Positions 23,801-35,469 are shown, numbered from the stretch's first letter. The stretch: DNA of 64,000 nt from Zea mays (GCF_902167145.1 NC_050097.1:173320923-173384922), one strand, 5' to 3'. Notes: generated by a model from the sequence alone, not told the origin. Numbers and translations: made by a program.

Positions 23801-24540
23801 TCAACTAAATCACGACCGCTGCTCTGACCGGCGGCGCACCGAAGGGCCCCTTCGTCTGCATCCTCTTCTGCCACTTCAAAAGGCGGATACGCAGAGTAAT
23901 AGTGAGAGCACATTTCGGACACGGGGAGCCCTTGATGGCCTTCGACAGTAGCCTCAGCAACATAAAACCAAAATTCATTCCAATTGCCCCATTTGTTGCG
24001 GGCGCACGGGACCAACTCCACTACCGGCATTGTGGTCTTGCCGGTCTTCGGCGTGAAAGTGCATGACCCGAACTGGGCAACTCCGCCCTCAACCACCCTT
24101 TTCTGCAAATGCAAACAATAATTCTTCGCAAAAACTTCAACTGACGGCTGCCCGCCGTACGAAGTCGTCGCCCAGACATACTTCGCCAGCGCCACTATGG
24201 CGTTCGGTGTCAGTTGATGTATTTGAACGCTGAATCTGCGCAGGACTTCGCCGACAAACCGGTGCGCAGGCAAGCGGAGTCCGGCGACGAAGAACGCCTC
24301 GAAAACAACCAACTCGCCCTCCGGCTCGGGGACTTCCTCCGTCCCCGGAGCACGAGCGACTCCGCCGCCAAAGTAGCCCAACCGCTGCATATCTTCAATA
24401 CGGGCTGACGTCATCCGTGACACACCAAATTCAATAGAGTCGCCGGCGCGCAACTCCTCCACCATCACGTTACTCAACGTCTCCTCAGACGAGGCGGCGG
24501 CCGGCGGCGTGGCGTTGGCGGAAGAAGAAGAGGATGGCAT
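20841..24540 (-). CDS. Four-exon antisense gene of element D, apparently intact
   Basis: Function unknown. Predicted exons on the minus strand: 24540-22824, 22764-21761, 21681-21379 and 21311-20841. Introns are GT-AG, 59-81 bases. The exon phases agree and give one open frame of 1164 codons plus TAG. Exon 1 has the domain shared with A, C and G (FEAFFVAGLRLPAHRFV, IHQLTPNAIVALAKYVWA; resembles PF04195). Exon 2 is a long alanine/arginine/glutamate coiled coil (LAEKVAALEKEKADLRRQLA). Exon 3 is alanine/proline-rich and low complexity. Exon 4 is acidic, then basic (GHRRRRAVAKRR), and ends KVEPM. ATG 24540 (MPSSSSSANA) was chosen because codons upstream in the frame lack ATG. TATAAAAG lies at 24706-24699. 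It runs opposite to gag-pol, and its introns would survive copying from a sense transcript. Confidence 0.72.
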
Positions 24541-24698
24541 TGCTACGTACCGTCGGCGGCGGCGGGCGGTCTGCTTCACTCGAGCCAGAACGCCGGCGAG
24601 CAAAGGGAGCAGCGGAGGAAAAGGAGCAGCAAGACGGCGGGCGGCTAGGGTTTTACGGAGCGCGGAAAGCAGAGTTCAAACAGCGCCGCCCCCGCCCC

Positions 24699-24706
24699 CT
24701 TTTATA
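24699..24706 (-). promoter_or_regulatory. TATA box of the D antisense gene
   Basis: TATAAAAG on the minus strand, about 160 bases before the chosen ATG, between the gene and the 3' LTR of D. A GC-rich tract flanks it. Confidence 0.55.
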
Positions 24707-24897
24707 GGCAGGGCGCGGCTCTTCGGGAAACCCGCAATCCGACAGGCCGCGACGCTTCGGGAAACCCGCAATCCAACAGTACGCCGTCCATCAACGGTCA
24801 CATCAAAAACCCCCGCGGAACCACTTCGAGCGAGGGCAGCGTCTCCGCCATCTAGCGACGTCTTCGGCACCAGGTGACTTTGTCGAACTGGTCCCTC

Positions 24898-24907
24898 GGA
24901 GGGCAAA
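24898..24907 (+). promoter_or_regulatory. Polypurine tract of element D
   Basis: GGAGGGCAAA lies immediately upstream of the 3' LTR, mostly purine, the expected plus-strand primer position. Confidence 0.65.
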
Positions 24908-25382
24908 TGTTGGGGCGAAGGCAAAGACGCCACCCTTCGCTCAAGGCCTTCGCTGCAGCCGCTGGTCCGACGGAGACAAAGCGGGCAGGGACACCCTTCG
25001 CAGGTCTTGGCACTTTGACGAAGGCCTGCGGCGACGTCCTCCCACGGCGCGTCCTCGTTCAGTCCCAGGGCCCACGTGCGATCCGGCCCATTGTAACGGG
25101 CCCCGCGTGGCTGCCTCTGTATTACGGGCCTAACTTGTAAAGGAATACTTGTAATTACAGCTTGTAACCCTGCTTTATGGGAATATTCTGGGGATAAAAT
25201 AGGTGTCTGAGGGCACATGCGTCCTTAACACAAGACGCTGGGCACTCAGATACCTATAAATACCCCCGCACAGTGCCCGTGAGAGGCTAGATCAACAGAG
25301 CTATTGCCCCCGTGCACGTAACCCTGTTGTCACTACTGTTCACCCTTGTTGGCCTCCTTGCCGCAGAGAGCAAGTTCCAACA
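24908..25382 (+). repeat. 3' LTR of element D
   Basis: 475 bp, same ends as the 5' copy. Two differences seen by eye: GACAAAGCGGG here against GACAAAGTGGG, and GGTCTTGGC here against GGTCTCGGC. TATA box at 25255-25262. Followed by TSD CTCAT. Confidence 0.95.
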
Positions 25383-25387
25383 CTCAT

Positions 25388-26522
25388 CCTTCGGACAAGC
25401 CTTGTTGAGATCCGTAAAATCAATACATATTCTCCATTTACCATTGGCCTTCTTCACCATAACAGTGTTGGCTAGCCATTCTGGGTATTTTACTTCTCTG
25501 ATGGCTCCAGCAGTAAGAAGTCTTTTCACTTCATTCCGAGCACCTTCGGCTTTGTCATCAGACATTTTCTGAAGCCTCTGCTTTTTGGGTCTGAAGGATG
25601 GATCGACATTGAGCGAGTGTTCAATGACATCCCTGTTGACACCACAGAGATCGTTGGCTGACCATGTAAAGACATCTTTGTTGTTGAACAGAAATTTTGT
25701 TAGGGTTTTCTCCTGTTCCTCAGACAATTGAGATCCCAGCAACACCTTCTGCTCTGCTATATCTTCACATAAGAGCATGGGCTTCGGCTGATCGGCCGAA
25801 GCAGCCTTCTCCCTTCTGTACTTGTACTGCTCATAAGCTTTGGCTCCATCTATATTATGAATTGCTTTTGAGTCTGTCCAGTTTCCTTTAGCCTTTCTGG
25901 TAGCTTCCTGACTTTCATGAATAGCAATAGGCCCTTGATCCGAAGGTATCTTCATGCATAGATATGTTGGATGAAGAATTGCTTCAAAAGCATTAAGTGT
26001 CCCACGACCAATGATTGCATTGTAGGGGTATTCCATGTCGACAATATCAAAGACTACTTGCTCAGTCCTTATATTGTTGACAAATCCGAAGGTCACTGGC
26101 ATCGTGATCTTGCCGAGCGCTACAATCTGCCTTCCTCCGAAGCCACAAAGAGGGTGTGTAGCATCATGAATCTTATCCTCTGGCTCTTGCATCTGTCTGA
26201 AGGCCTTAGCAAATATAATATCCGATGCACTGCCTGTATCAACTAGAACATTGTGGACCAGAAATCCTTTGATGACGCAAGAGATAACCATAGCATCATT
26301 GTGAGGGTAATCCTTGAGCTGAAGGTCCTCTTGGGAGAAGGTAATTGGGATGTGGGACCATCTCGACTTGATGAAGGGTCCCTGCACCCCGACATGTTGT
26401 ACCCTTCTCTGTGCCTCCTTCTTCAGCTTCTTGTTGGCCGGCTCTGAGCATGAACCGCCTGTTATCGGGAGTATCATCTTCGTAGCTGAAGCAGCTCTAG
26501 CTTGGTTGTTGAACAAAGCCAT
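25388..26522 (-). pseudogene. pol of element B, 5' part (protease and start of RT)
   Basis: The frame starts with ATG at 26522-26520 (MALFNNQARAAS), about 30 bases after the PBS, with no gag before it. The aspartic protease active site is VLVDTGSASDIIFAKAF (DTG), followed by MEYPYNAIIGRGTLNAF. The RT N-terminal region has FRPKKQRLQKMSDDKAEGA, YPEWLANTVMVKKANGKWR and CIDFTDLNKACPKDE, where element D interrupts it. The 11-base-plus sequences on either side of D rejoin at the CTCAT TSD and correspond to unbroken sequence in C (near 50589). No stop occurs in this part. A longer open frame reading from 26585 includes LTR sequence and is not meaningful. Confidence 0.88.
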
Positions 26523-26565
26523 CAACTCAAAAAGTGGAAGTGAGTTCACCGGAGGTGGGCGCCAA

Positions 26566-27199
26566 TGTTGGGAGCTTGTTCTCAAATGCTTTGAATTAAG
26601 AACAAGGCAACATAAAATGTTAAATATTAATGTCCTTCGTCCGCTGAATCATTATTTCCCCAAGAATTTAATGAGCTTCGGACGAAGGCCATGAGTAAGA
26701 TATCACGAAGGTCATACCTTCGTGATTAGAGTTATAAAACAATGTAAAATGAAATATATAAAATACAAAACATTAGATAACTATATATCAAAAGCACATA
26801 ATATTATTCACATATTCTGTTATGCAAACATAAATATTAAAACATAAAATTTAGGTATATTTATACCTTCGCCATGACAGAAAGCAATAATTCCAGCGTA
26901 ACGTGTCAGCGGTTACCAAATTGCGTGAACAGTACATGGGTACTGTTCACCTATTTATAGGCACAGGGCGCAGCCTATGCATAATTACATTTATGCACTT
27001 TACAATCGACTACAATAATAACACAGAACATCATGGGTCTTTTAGGTCATTTCATCTTTAAGTCGGTTCACCCCTTCGTCTTGAGGCATGTCAGTGTGCT
27101 GAAGCTTTATAGACGATAGCTTCGGCGCTGCTCTTGAGAGGATCTGCCGAAGTTGTTTTCTTTCTTTAGGATCTTCGGCTACGAAGCATACCCCCAACA
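26566..27199 (-). repeat. 5' LTR of element B
   Basis: 634 bp. The plus-strand ends are TGTTGGGAGCTTGTTCTC and CATACCCCCAACA. Minus-strand TATAAATA is at 26959-26952. PBS TGGCGCCCACC at 26554-26564 (minus). The flank on the right is copia pol of element F. Confidence 0.9.
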
Positions 27200-29339
27200 C
27201 TGGCTCTATCTACATCGTCTCCTCAAGAAGACCTCCTACGAACTCCTTACCGGTAACAAACCCAATGTTTCTTACTTTCGTGTATTTGGGAGCAAATGCT
27301 ACATTTTGGTGAAGAAAGATAGACATTCCAAATTTGCTTCCAAAGCTGTAGAAAGGTTTTTACTAGGATATGACTCAAATACAAAGGCGTATAGAGTCTT
27401 CAACAAATCATCGGGTTTGGTTGAAGTCTCTAGCGATGTTGTATTTGATGAGACTAATGGCTCTCCAAGAGAGCAAGTTGATCTTGATGATGTAGATGAA
27501 GATGATGTTCCAACGACCGCTATACGCACCATGGCGATTGGAGATGTGCGACCACAGGAACAACAAGAGCAAGATCAACCTTCTTCCTCAATGATGGTGC
27601 ATCCCCCAACTCAAGATGACAGACAGGTTCATCAAGAAGAGGTGTGTGATCAAGGGGGAGCACAAGAAGAACAAGTGATGGAGGAAGAAGTACCACCGGC
27701 CCCTCCAACTCAAGTCCGAGCGACAATTCAAAGGAATCACCCCGTTGACCAGATTCTGGGTGACATAAGCAAGGGAGTAACAACTCGCTCAATATTAGCT
27801 AATTTTTGTGAGCATTACTCATTTGTCTCTTCTATTGAGCCTTTCAGGGTAGAAGAGGCCTTGCAAGATCCGGGCTGGTTGTTGGCCATGCAGGAAGAGC
27901 TCAACAACTTCAAGACGAATGAAGTTTGGAGCCTGGTGCCACGTCCAAAGCAAAACGTTGTGGGAACCAAGTGGGTGTTCCGCAACAAGCAAGACGAGCA
28001 CGGGGTGGTGACAAGAAACAAGGCTCGACTTGTGGCAAAAGGTTATGCCCAAGTCGCAGGTTTGGATTTCGAGGAGACTTTTGCTCCTATGGCTAGGCTA
28101 GAGTCTATTAGAATATTATTAGCCTATGTCGCTCACCACTCCTTCAGTTTGTTTCAAATGGATGTGAAGAGCGCTTTTCTCAACGGGCCAATCAAGGAGG
28201 AGGTGTACGTGGAACAACCCCCTGGCTTTGAGGATGACAAGTAACCCGACCATGTGTGTAAGCTCTCTAAGGCGCTCTATGGACTTAAGCAAGCCCTAAG
28301 AACATGGTATGAATGCCTTAGAGATTTCTTAATTGCTAATTCTTTCAAGGTTGGGAAAGCTGATCCCACTCTTTTCACTAAGACTTGTGACGGTGACCTT
28401 TTTGTGTGCCAAATTTATGTCGATGACATAATATTTGGTTCTACTAACCAAAAGTCTTGTGAGGAGTTTAGCAGGGTAATGACTCAAAAGTTTGAGTTGT
28501 CAATGATGGGCGAGTTGAACTACTTCCTTGGGTTCCAAGTGAAGCAACTCAAGGATGGCACCTTCATCTCCCAAAAGAAGTACACTCAAGATCTTCTCAA
28601 GAGGTTTGGGATGAAGGACGCCAAGCCCGCGAAGACACCGATGGGAACCGACGGGCATGTTGACCTCAACAAAGGAGGTAAGTCCGTTGATCAAAAGGCA
28701 TATCGGTCTATGATAGGGTCTTTACTTTATTTATGTGCTAGTAGACCGGATATTATGCTTAGCATATGCATGTGTGCTAGATTTCAATCCGACCCAAGGG
28801 AATGTCACCTTGTGGCCGTTAAGCGGATTCTTAGATATTTAGTCTATATGCCTTGCTTCGGGATCTGGTATCCAAAGAGGTCTACCTTTGACTTAATTGG
28901 ATATTCAGACTCCGATTATGCTGGATGCAAGGTTGATAGGAAGAGTACATCAGGGACATGCCAATTCCTAGGAAGGTCCCTGGTGTCATGGAGTTCAAAG
29001 AAACAAACCTCTGTTGCCCTATCCACCGCTGAGGTCGAGTATGTTGCCGCAGGACAGTGTTGCACGCAACTACTTTAGATGAGGCAAACCCTCCGGGACT
29101 TTGGCTACAATCTGAGCAAAATCCCACTCCTATGTGACAATGAGAGTGCAATCCGCATGGCGGATAATCCTGTTGAACACAGCCACACTAAGCACATAGA
29201 CATCCGGCATCACTTTCTGAGAGACCACCAACAAAAGGGAGATATCGAGGTTTTCCATATTAGCACCGAGAACCAGCTAGCCAATATCTTTACCAAGACA
29301 TTAGATGAGAAAACTTTTGCAGGCTGCGTAGTGAGCTAA
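27200..29339 (+). pseudogene. copia pol of element F, 3' part, with several stops
   Basis: Starts within the integrase C-terminal region ([19 protein letters not shown]). RT follows: [60 protein letters not shown] and [11 protein letters not shown] (near 28416). RNase [21 protein letters not shown] and ALSTAEVEYVAAGQCC. In-frame stops: TAA 28242-28244 where K has TAT, and TAG 29076-29078 where K has TGG. A one-base deletion near 29312 replaces the normal LRxELNxLDSRN ending. Dead copy. It is about as close to K as expected between sister families. Confidence 0.88.
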
Positions 29340-30152
29340 ATGTCTTAGATTCGCGTAACTTGGATTGATCTATAGCATACATGTGTTTTATGCCTTTGAT
29401 CATGTTACTTTGTGTATCTATTAAATTTGTTGATTATTTATGGTGCTCAAGTTGTGCAAGGGTTCCCCGGACCTCACAAGTCCATGTGTGAATGATGCAC
29501 ATACTTAGGGGGAGAAGTGCTACAACTTGACCCTTTGAGACTAACCCTTGTGTTTGAGTTATTTGATGTAGTCTCAAAGGTGTATTGAAAGGGAAAGGTG
29601 AACTTGGACCATGCAAAGACTTCCACTGCACTCCGGTATTAGTGTACTCACCTCCAAGTTCAATCTTATGCTCTTATTGTCTTTTTGCTCTTAATTGACA
29701 AATTTTTGGTGAGGCAATGGGGTTACCGGGCCACGAATGATCCTGTTTTGGTGCTTAATGCCAAAGCGGGAGAAATTAAGGCCAAAGCAAATGGATCAGC
29801 TACCACTTGAGAATTTTGAAAATTGTAGAGTTAGGATTTTGATTTGTCAAAATACTCTCATTACAAAATTTGGTCTCTTGTGGAGAGATTTTATAATTAT
29901 GGGAAAAGGGAGAGTTTTTGGCACTTGATCAATCTTTCCATTGGAATATCTCTCTTTGTGCCCAAACAAGTGTGTTTGACTTAGAGATAGGAAAATTAGT
30001 TTGATTTGCAAAAACAAACCAAGTGGTGGCAAAGAATGATCCAAATATGCCAAATTAGAGTCAAAAGCAATTTGGTCTTCAATTTGAATTGATGTTGCAT
30101 GTTTTGCAATGCTTTTTGATGTGTTGGCATAAATCACCAAAAAGGGGGAGAT
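29340..30152 (+). other. Untranslated 3' tail of element F
   Basis: No gene. Two purine tracts are present, TTAGGGGGAGAAG near 29506 and the true PPT AAAAAGGGGGAG at 30139-30150. Elements of this lineage often have an env-like frame here; none is visible. Confidence 0.6.
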
Positions 30153-31426
30153 TGAAAGGGAAATGTGCCCTTGGGCCATTTCTATAATGTTTTGGTGATT
30201 AAATGTCCAACACATAGTGAGTGAAATGTTATGTGCCAAACAAGCAAAAGATGCAAATCATATGACAAGGTACGTTTCTAGACTTAGTACATTGTTTTGA
30301 GTACTAACATATTGTGTCTAAGTGCTAGAAACAGAGAAAAGAAAAAATCCAAAAGACTTGGCTCGGTGCACCCAAATCTCTGCTCAGTCTGGCACACCGG
30401 ACTGTCCGGTGCGCCAGGCTGAACTCCGATGAACAGGCCGCTCTCGGGAGAATTTGGCGGCGTATGGCTATAATTCACCGGACTGTCCGATGGTGCACCG
30501 GACTGTCCGGTGAGCCAACGGCTGCCAGCGCAACGGTCGGCCGCGCAATCTGCGGGCGACGCGTGGCCCGCGCCAACGGTCGGCAGGGGCACCGGACTGT
30601 CCAGTGTGCACCGGACAGTGTCTGGTATGCACCGGACAGTGTCCGATGCGCCAACTGCCACGAATCTGCAACAGTCGGCTGCGCCAGAATTGGAAGGAGA
30701 TCGTGCACCGTACATGAACAGTGTCTGTCCGGTGGTGCGTCGGACTGTCTGGTGCGCCACCCGACAGAAGGCAAGGATAACCTTCCTTGTTCGCCTCCAA
30801 CGGCTCCTAGCTGCCTTGGGGCTATAAAAGGGACCCCTAGGCGCATGGAGGAGTAACCCAAGCACACTCTAAGAATTCCAAGACTTCTAGTCCTCACTTT
30901 CACGCAATCGTTCATCGTTCTTGAGATTGAAGCACTTTTTCGAGTTGCAAACTCCATGTGCATGTTTTGTGTGCTCATCTTCTCACTTGTGTGCGTGTTT
31001 GCGGTGTGGATTTAATTCTAGTGTGTGTTGCTCTTCCCAACCTTACTCCGTGCTTTCTTTGTGATCAATCTTGTAAGGGCGAGAGGCTCCAACTTGTGGA
31101 GATTTCTCGCAAACGGGAAGAAAACTATAAGGAAGAATATCGTGGTATTCAAGTTGATCATCGGATCACTTGAAAGGGGTTGAGTGCAACCCTCGTCCAT
31201 TGGGACGCCACAACGTGGAGGTAGGCAAGTGTTATACTTGGCCGAACCACGGGATAAACCACTGTGTCTCTTGTGTTGTCTTTCTCTGTGATTATTGTGA
31301 TTCGCAAGAGCTCGCTCTATAGCCACTTGGTTCTATTGCACTAACATCTTTATAACCAAGCTTGTGGCTATTTAGTATTGAATTTTACAGGATTACCTAT
31401 TCACCCCCCCCCTCTAGGTGCTCTCA
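30153..31426 (+). repeat. 3' LTR of element F
   Basis: 1274 bp, starts TGAAAGGGAAATGTGCCC and ends CTCTAGGTGCTCTCA. It holds many direct and inverted copies of CACCGGACTGTCCGGTG-like sequence between about 30390 and 30760. TATAAAAG at 30823-30830 is the likely promoter. The start is what I recall for Ji elements. Confidence 0.85.
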
Positions 31427-33205
31427 CTTGTGGATACTTCAGATCCCTGGCATATTGTCTAGCTTCGGCAATCTGCTCTTCTGACAATTGCTTCCCTGAA
31501 GCATGTCACACGATAAACTCCAGCTCTTCGGCAGGTGCTTCGGGAGAAGGAGACTTAAATTTTTCAGGCACACTTTCTTTTTCCAAGGTTAGAGGAGCAG
31601 GCCCCGAAGGATATGCTTCGGCGGGAACTGAGGGTCTAGCCTCAGAAGTAGCCTGCGCTATGCCAGCTTCGCTAGATTTCTTTATGGCTTCGCCCCCTGT
31701 ATCAGGCGCTAAAGCAGGAGTTGGTACCTTTACATATTCCATGACAGCATCTATTACACTGGCCATTCTCCTCCTCGGAGTTGCTATAGGAATCTGTGAT
31801 GCCTTCGGCAGATCCGTCTCTTGCAACAGACTCAGAGCCTTCGGCTGCTCTGCCGCTTTCTTCAGTTCTAGCCCTTCGATCGGTTCTGTCCTAGCTTCGA
31901 CAGGAGCGAAGCAACTTGCCTCAGATACGGAAGAAGACCCCTCAATAGGCCTCGTCACTTTGGCAGTTTCAATGCGCTTGGGGCGATGCGTTAAAACCTT
32001 AACTTTTTCGACCTCGGCGTGCTAGAAGTCGCCGAAGCAGCACTCTTTCTTTTCTTTCCTTGCTTTCGCGAAGGATAACAGTAATCTGGGTATACAAACC
32101 CGATGACATCAAATACTCTATTTAATATCTTTTTGTCTCGAGCCCCGAAGGCCGTTGTCATAGCATCATCTTCAGCCTTCGAGTAGGCACCAAGCAATTC
32201 ATCACTGGTTGCTTCAATGGCATCTAGCCAGTCATCATTTGGCTCATCAAACTGATTCCTGTATTTGAACGTGTACTTCAGGTAGATTAAACCACCTTGG
32301 CTAGACCCAGCAGCAACCTCCTTCGGCATCTCCCACCCACTTGCGAGTGGCCACACTCTATAGGCAATGTGCTCCTGGACCAAGTCCCTGGTGCCTATGT
32401 AAGTACATACTGTATTAAAAGCAGTCTGGCATGCTTGTATATCGTTCCCAAGGGCAGTGGGTGGCCTCCTAATGTCGAAGCGAGACCATATATGACGTTG
32501 AATAATCCCCTTAATGTCTTCCCTTTCAACCAGGTCATTTTTCACGTAGAACCACTCCTGCATCCAGGCCCCCGACCATCTCTTCCGAAATGTCAGAACT
32601 GGGTAGCTCATCCTAGAGCGAGACACGAAGCCGTAGCAACCGAAGTTGTTGTGATATTGTTCCTTCCCGGTAGCCTTCGTCTCATAAGATAGCTCATGGA
32701 TGTTACCAAAACATTTTGCATCTGGTTCCAATCCCTGGCTCCTCATGGCCTAAATAAAGATCCCCGTCTTAATGATAGCTTCAGGAGTAAGCTGATGAAG
32801 GTAAATTTCGAAAGTCTTCCGAACTTCAACCACCAACTTATCCAGAGGGAACCGAAGCCCTGCCTTCATGAAGCTTCTATAAACTACCACCTCGTCAGCT
32901 TTGGGTAGAGGGACATTATTTTCCCCTCCAGCCCTCACAATTGAAATATCACGGAAGTACCTTCCCCTCATTGCATCAATCTGCCCTTGCTTGATGGTTG
33001 ATTTCCCGAAGACGACATGGCTTGGTATCCAGGGCCGATCTTCGGCATCTTCATTTCTGGTTTCTACATCAAAGCTTTCACTATCACTGGAACCCTCAGA
33101 TATCCCAGCTAACATCTCATGTGCAATCTTCTTTGCGTTGGTTTTTTCCATAGCTTCATAAAACCCGGACAGCGCCGGGTCAACAATCTTCTTCTCGTCA
33201 ACCAT
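31427..33205 (-). pseudogene. Antisense gene of element G, exon 1, broken
   Basis: Starts MVDEKKIVDPAL at 33205 and matches the A protein along its length: DRPWIPSHVVFGKSTIKQG, MRGRYFRDISIVRAGG, MKAGLRFPLDKLVVEV, LHQLTPEAI, IGTRDLVQEHIAYRVWPLA and a C-terminal part with NRVFDVIGFVYPDYCYPSR. An in-frame TAG sits at 32750-32752 (before AMRSQGLEPD), and a frameshift between about 31991 and 31960 leads into the frame ending near 31506. The rest continues to the F insertion at 31427, where the frame reads EARQYARDLKYPQ-like residues. TATAAATA at 33342-33335 precedes it. Confidence 0.77.
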
Positions 33206-33498
33206 TAAGTCGATGGTCGTTGGAATGCCGAAGCTTGAAATTCAATTGAACTCGTCAAAGCAAGAAAGTTTAAAATGACGAGCATAATGTAAGCAACTGA
33301 AATGGCACAGGAAAGGCTTTCAATGCAAGCTCCTATTTATATGCCTAGTGCCCCACGACATGGTGGGTCCTGCATGTCAGTGTCATTCTCTATTCTAGCG
33401 AAGGGAAGGTGTTTTTTCGGACCTTCGGCTAAAGGCCTTTGTTCACGTTGCAGTCTAAATTTGTTACAAAGAAACAAATTGATACTGCGAGGGGCTAC

Positions 33499-34170
33499 TA
33501 TTGGGGGCCTTCTTTCTCCGAAGGTCCTCAAAAACACGACTAACCATATGTTTCTAGTGTGACATGTGTTATTTCAGAGGGGAGCTTCGGATTCGGGATG
33601 AAGGTTCTCTCTCATGACAAGATGAAAATACAATCCGAAGGTGATGAAAATGGACAACGAAGCTATAGCCAAAGAGCTTCGGCTTGAAGTGATGATGAAG
33701 ACCAAGTACATTGATGGATGAGAAGGGACAAAGACTACTTAATCCCTAATAATTAATATTATGTTCATAGATGAATGTTAAGGGCATAAATGTATTTTCA
33801 ACCGGGCTGCGTCTCGTGCCTATAAATAGATGAACAGTAGCACCGTACTGTTCACGCTGGATTGTATTCACTCTCTCGCATCCTCACCTTCGAGCAAACC
33901 GAAGGCACCAATGTAATATTAACATTGTTGATATTCATATATGTTTTATGAAATGCAAGAATAAATGAAATGTTAAGATATAATTATCATACTTATTCAT
34001 TCGCATTTCTATTCTTATATTGATATGATAAATGTATGTCCTTCTTGACCTTCGTCTGAGAAGTATTATACCCGCAAGGAAATAATGCTTCGAAGGACGA
34101 AGGTCCTTAATGATTAACAATTGTGTTGCCTTGTTCTCGACTCACAACATTTGAGAACAAGTGACCAACA
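33499..34170 (+). repeat. 3' LTR of element G
   Basis: 672 bp in reverse orientation to the A LTR. It starts TATTGGGGGCC, where A would read TGTTGGGGGCC, so the terminal TG has mutated to TA. It ends AGAACAAGTGACCAACA. TATAAATA at 33821-33828. Confidence 0.8.
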
Positions 34171-34938
34171 AAGGCGATGGTGGGATCACACTAGTGCAAT
34201 CCCATTATGTGGAAAAGGTTTTGAGTCGCTTTGGTTGTAGCGAATGTGAACCTGCTCCAACATCTTATGATCCTAGTATGCTTTTGAAGAAAAATCGAAG
34301 GATATCTAGGGATCAATTGAGATATTCCTAAATAATTGGTTCACTCATGTACTTACCTAGCGCTACGAGGCCTGACATCTCATTTGCTATGAGCAAACTT
34401 AGCCGGTTTGTTTCAAATCCGGGCTTGAGAGAGTTTTGCGCTATCTAAAAGGTACTATGAGTTTAGGCAACCATTATACCGGGTACCCAACAATACTGGA
34501 GGGTTATTATGATGCAAATTGGATATCTGATGCTCATGAGATATATGCCACAAGTGGATATGTGTTTTCACTTGGAGGTGACATTGTTTCATGGAAGCCT
34601 TGCAAGCAGACCATCTTAACAAGGTCGACTATGGAAGCAGAACTCACAGCATTAGATACCGCTTCAGTTGAGGCTGATTGAAAAACCTGTGCCAACTATT
34701 TCTATGAACTATGATAACCAGACTGTGATAATCAAGATAAACAGTTCTAAGGATAATACGAAGTCGACAAGGCACATAAAGAGGCGTTTAAAATCTGTCA
34801 AGAAATTGAAAAACTCTGGAGTAATAGCGTTGGACATATGTTCATACATCTAAAAATCTGGCAGATCAATTTACTAAGGGGCTATTACGTAGTGTGATAG
34901 ATAGTGCATCGAGTGAGATGGGCATGAGACCCACCTAA
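34171..34938 (+). pseudogene. copia RT tail and RNase H of element H, decayed
   Basis: Begins in the RT/connection region (LVQSHYVEKVLSRFGC, then PTSYDPSMLLKKNRR), then GSLMYLPSATRPDISFAMSK. RNase H follows in a shifted frame: [49 protein letters not shown] and [13 protein letters not shown]. The end (ADQFTKGLLRSVID, GMRPT then TAA at 34936-34938) is the usual copia pol terminus. At least three frame changes and an internal stop. It is not the Opie/Ji type; the RNase H is nearer to plant elements with a GYSDADW-to-YYDANW style motif. Confidence 0.8.
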
Positions 34939-35469
34939 AGTTTATCATAGTGGTAACCTGTTATATGTGATCGGAGATCCCATGAATTAGAATAGTGAAA
35001 CAAGATAGTGGTAGACTGAGAGGAAAGACCCTTAATAAGGTTCATTTTAGATGCACATATTTCCTTATTGTAAGGTAGGTTTGTGTTTACACCTTAATAT
35101 GTTCCAAGTGGCTTTGTGAAGCAAAGATGTTGTCCTACAGAACATCTTTAGAGGAACATACCTATACGGGTTAACTGCTAGTCACAATTTATGAGATCTG
35201 GGTGGTCTCTAGATACCCATGAAAGGCTATGGAGTTTGACTTATATGCTCCAACCAGAGGGGATGCACTCAACAATCTAGTACTAGTAAAGAGTTTAACT
35301 TATTCCACGCAAAAATGCCAATTCAAGCCTAGTCCATTGTGCAGTTGTGGTCAAGTGCAGTCTAGATTCTAGGTGGATGTTCAACATAACAGTCTTCATC
35401 GAAACACCAGTATATCAAACGTTTAGGATGATGAGAGCATTTTAGTGTGACTTAGCATTTGATTGGGAT
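34939..35469 (+). other. Untranslated tail of element H
   Basis: No gene seen. AT-rich copia 3' region between the pol stop and the probable LTR. Confidence 0.5.

Larger units (their letters stand above)
13602..25382 (+). mobile_element. Gypsy element D: complete, Tat-like, with antisense gene
   Basis: Full-length 11.8-kb element on the plus strand, inserted in the B reverse transcriptase. Both LTRs are 475 bp and differ by two substitutions by eye. The TSD CTCAT is at 13597-13601 and 25383-25387. Order: LTR, PBS, gag, protease-RT-RNase H-integrase (ends 19792), 79-bp tandem repeats, a minus-strand four-exon gene (24540-20841), PPT, LTR. Gene order and the extra antisense gene resemble the Tat lineage (Grande-like elements have an antisense ORF at this place). 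The two LTR differences imply roughly 0.16 million years at a substitution rate of 1.3e-8 per site per year, an assumed grass LTR rate. D is more GC-rich than its neighbours. Confidence 0.93.
8308..27199 (-). mobile_element. Gypsy element B: pol-only, with antisense gene; hosts A and D
   Basis: Minus-strand Ty3-gypsy element. Its 5' LTR is 26566-27199; its 3' LTR is left of the window, beyond the inserted element A. After the PBS the first gene is protease-pol: only a short leader separates the PBS from it, so there is no gag. Pol is split by element D (13602-25382). Downstream on the plus strand lies the antisense gene (from 8308). B entered the pol of copia element F: right of 27199 the F integrase/reverse-transcriptase frame resumes. 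The right TSD should be CTGGC (27200-27204). Confidence 0.87.
27200..31426 (+). mobile_element. Copia element F (Opie/Ji-like, Maximus lineage), 3' part; hosts B
   Basis: Right portion of a plus-strand Ty1-copia element; the left portion is beyond B and outside the window. It contains the end of integrase, RT and RNase H, a long non-coding tail, PPT (AAAAAGGGGGAG, 30139-30150) and the 3' LTR (30153-31426). F entered the antisense gene of element G: bases right of 31426 resume that reading frame on the minus strand. The right TSD should be CTTGT (31427-31431). Confidence 0.87.
31427..34170 (+). mobile_element. Gypsy element G, right end (same family as A); hosts F
   Basis: Only the antisense gene (here on the minus strand) and one LTR (33499-34170) are present, so gag-pol would run on the plus strand, left of F and outside the window. 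The antisense gene is closest to that of A. The tract before the LTR, GCGAGGGGCTAC (about 33487-33498), is the PPT. The right TSD should be AAGGC (34171-34175). G interrupts the decayed copia H. Confidence 0.82.

Noticed and set aside
24676..25218. Minus-strand frame of 180 codons in and beside the D LTR (and its copy near 13598-13912)
   Set aside because: GC-rich LTR sequence read backwards, identical in both LTRs, no homology seen.
27153..28244. Gene starting at 27153
   Set aside because: Its first residues come from the B LTR; the real copia pol begins at 27200.
30284..30978. Several overlapping frames in the F LTR, and similar ones in the K LTRs
   Set aside because: Created by the repeated ACCGGACTGTCCGGTG motif, which lacks stops in many frames.
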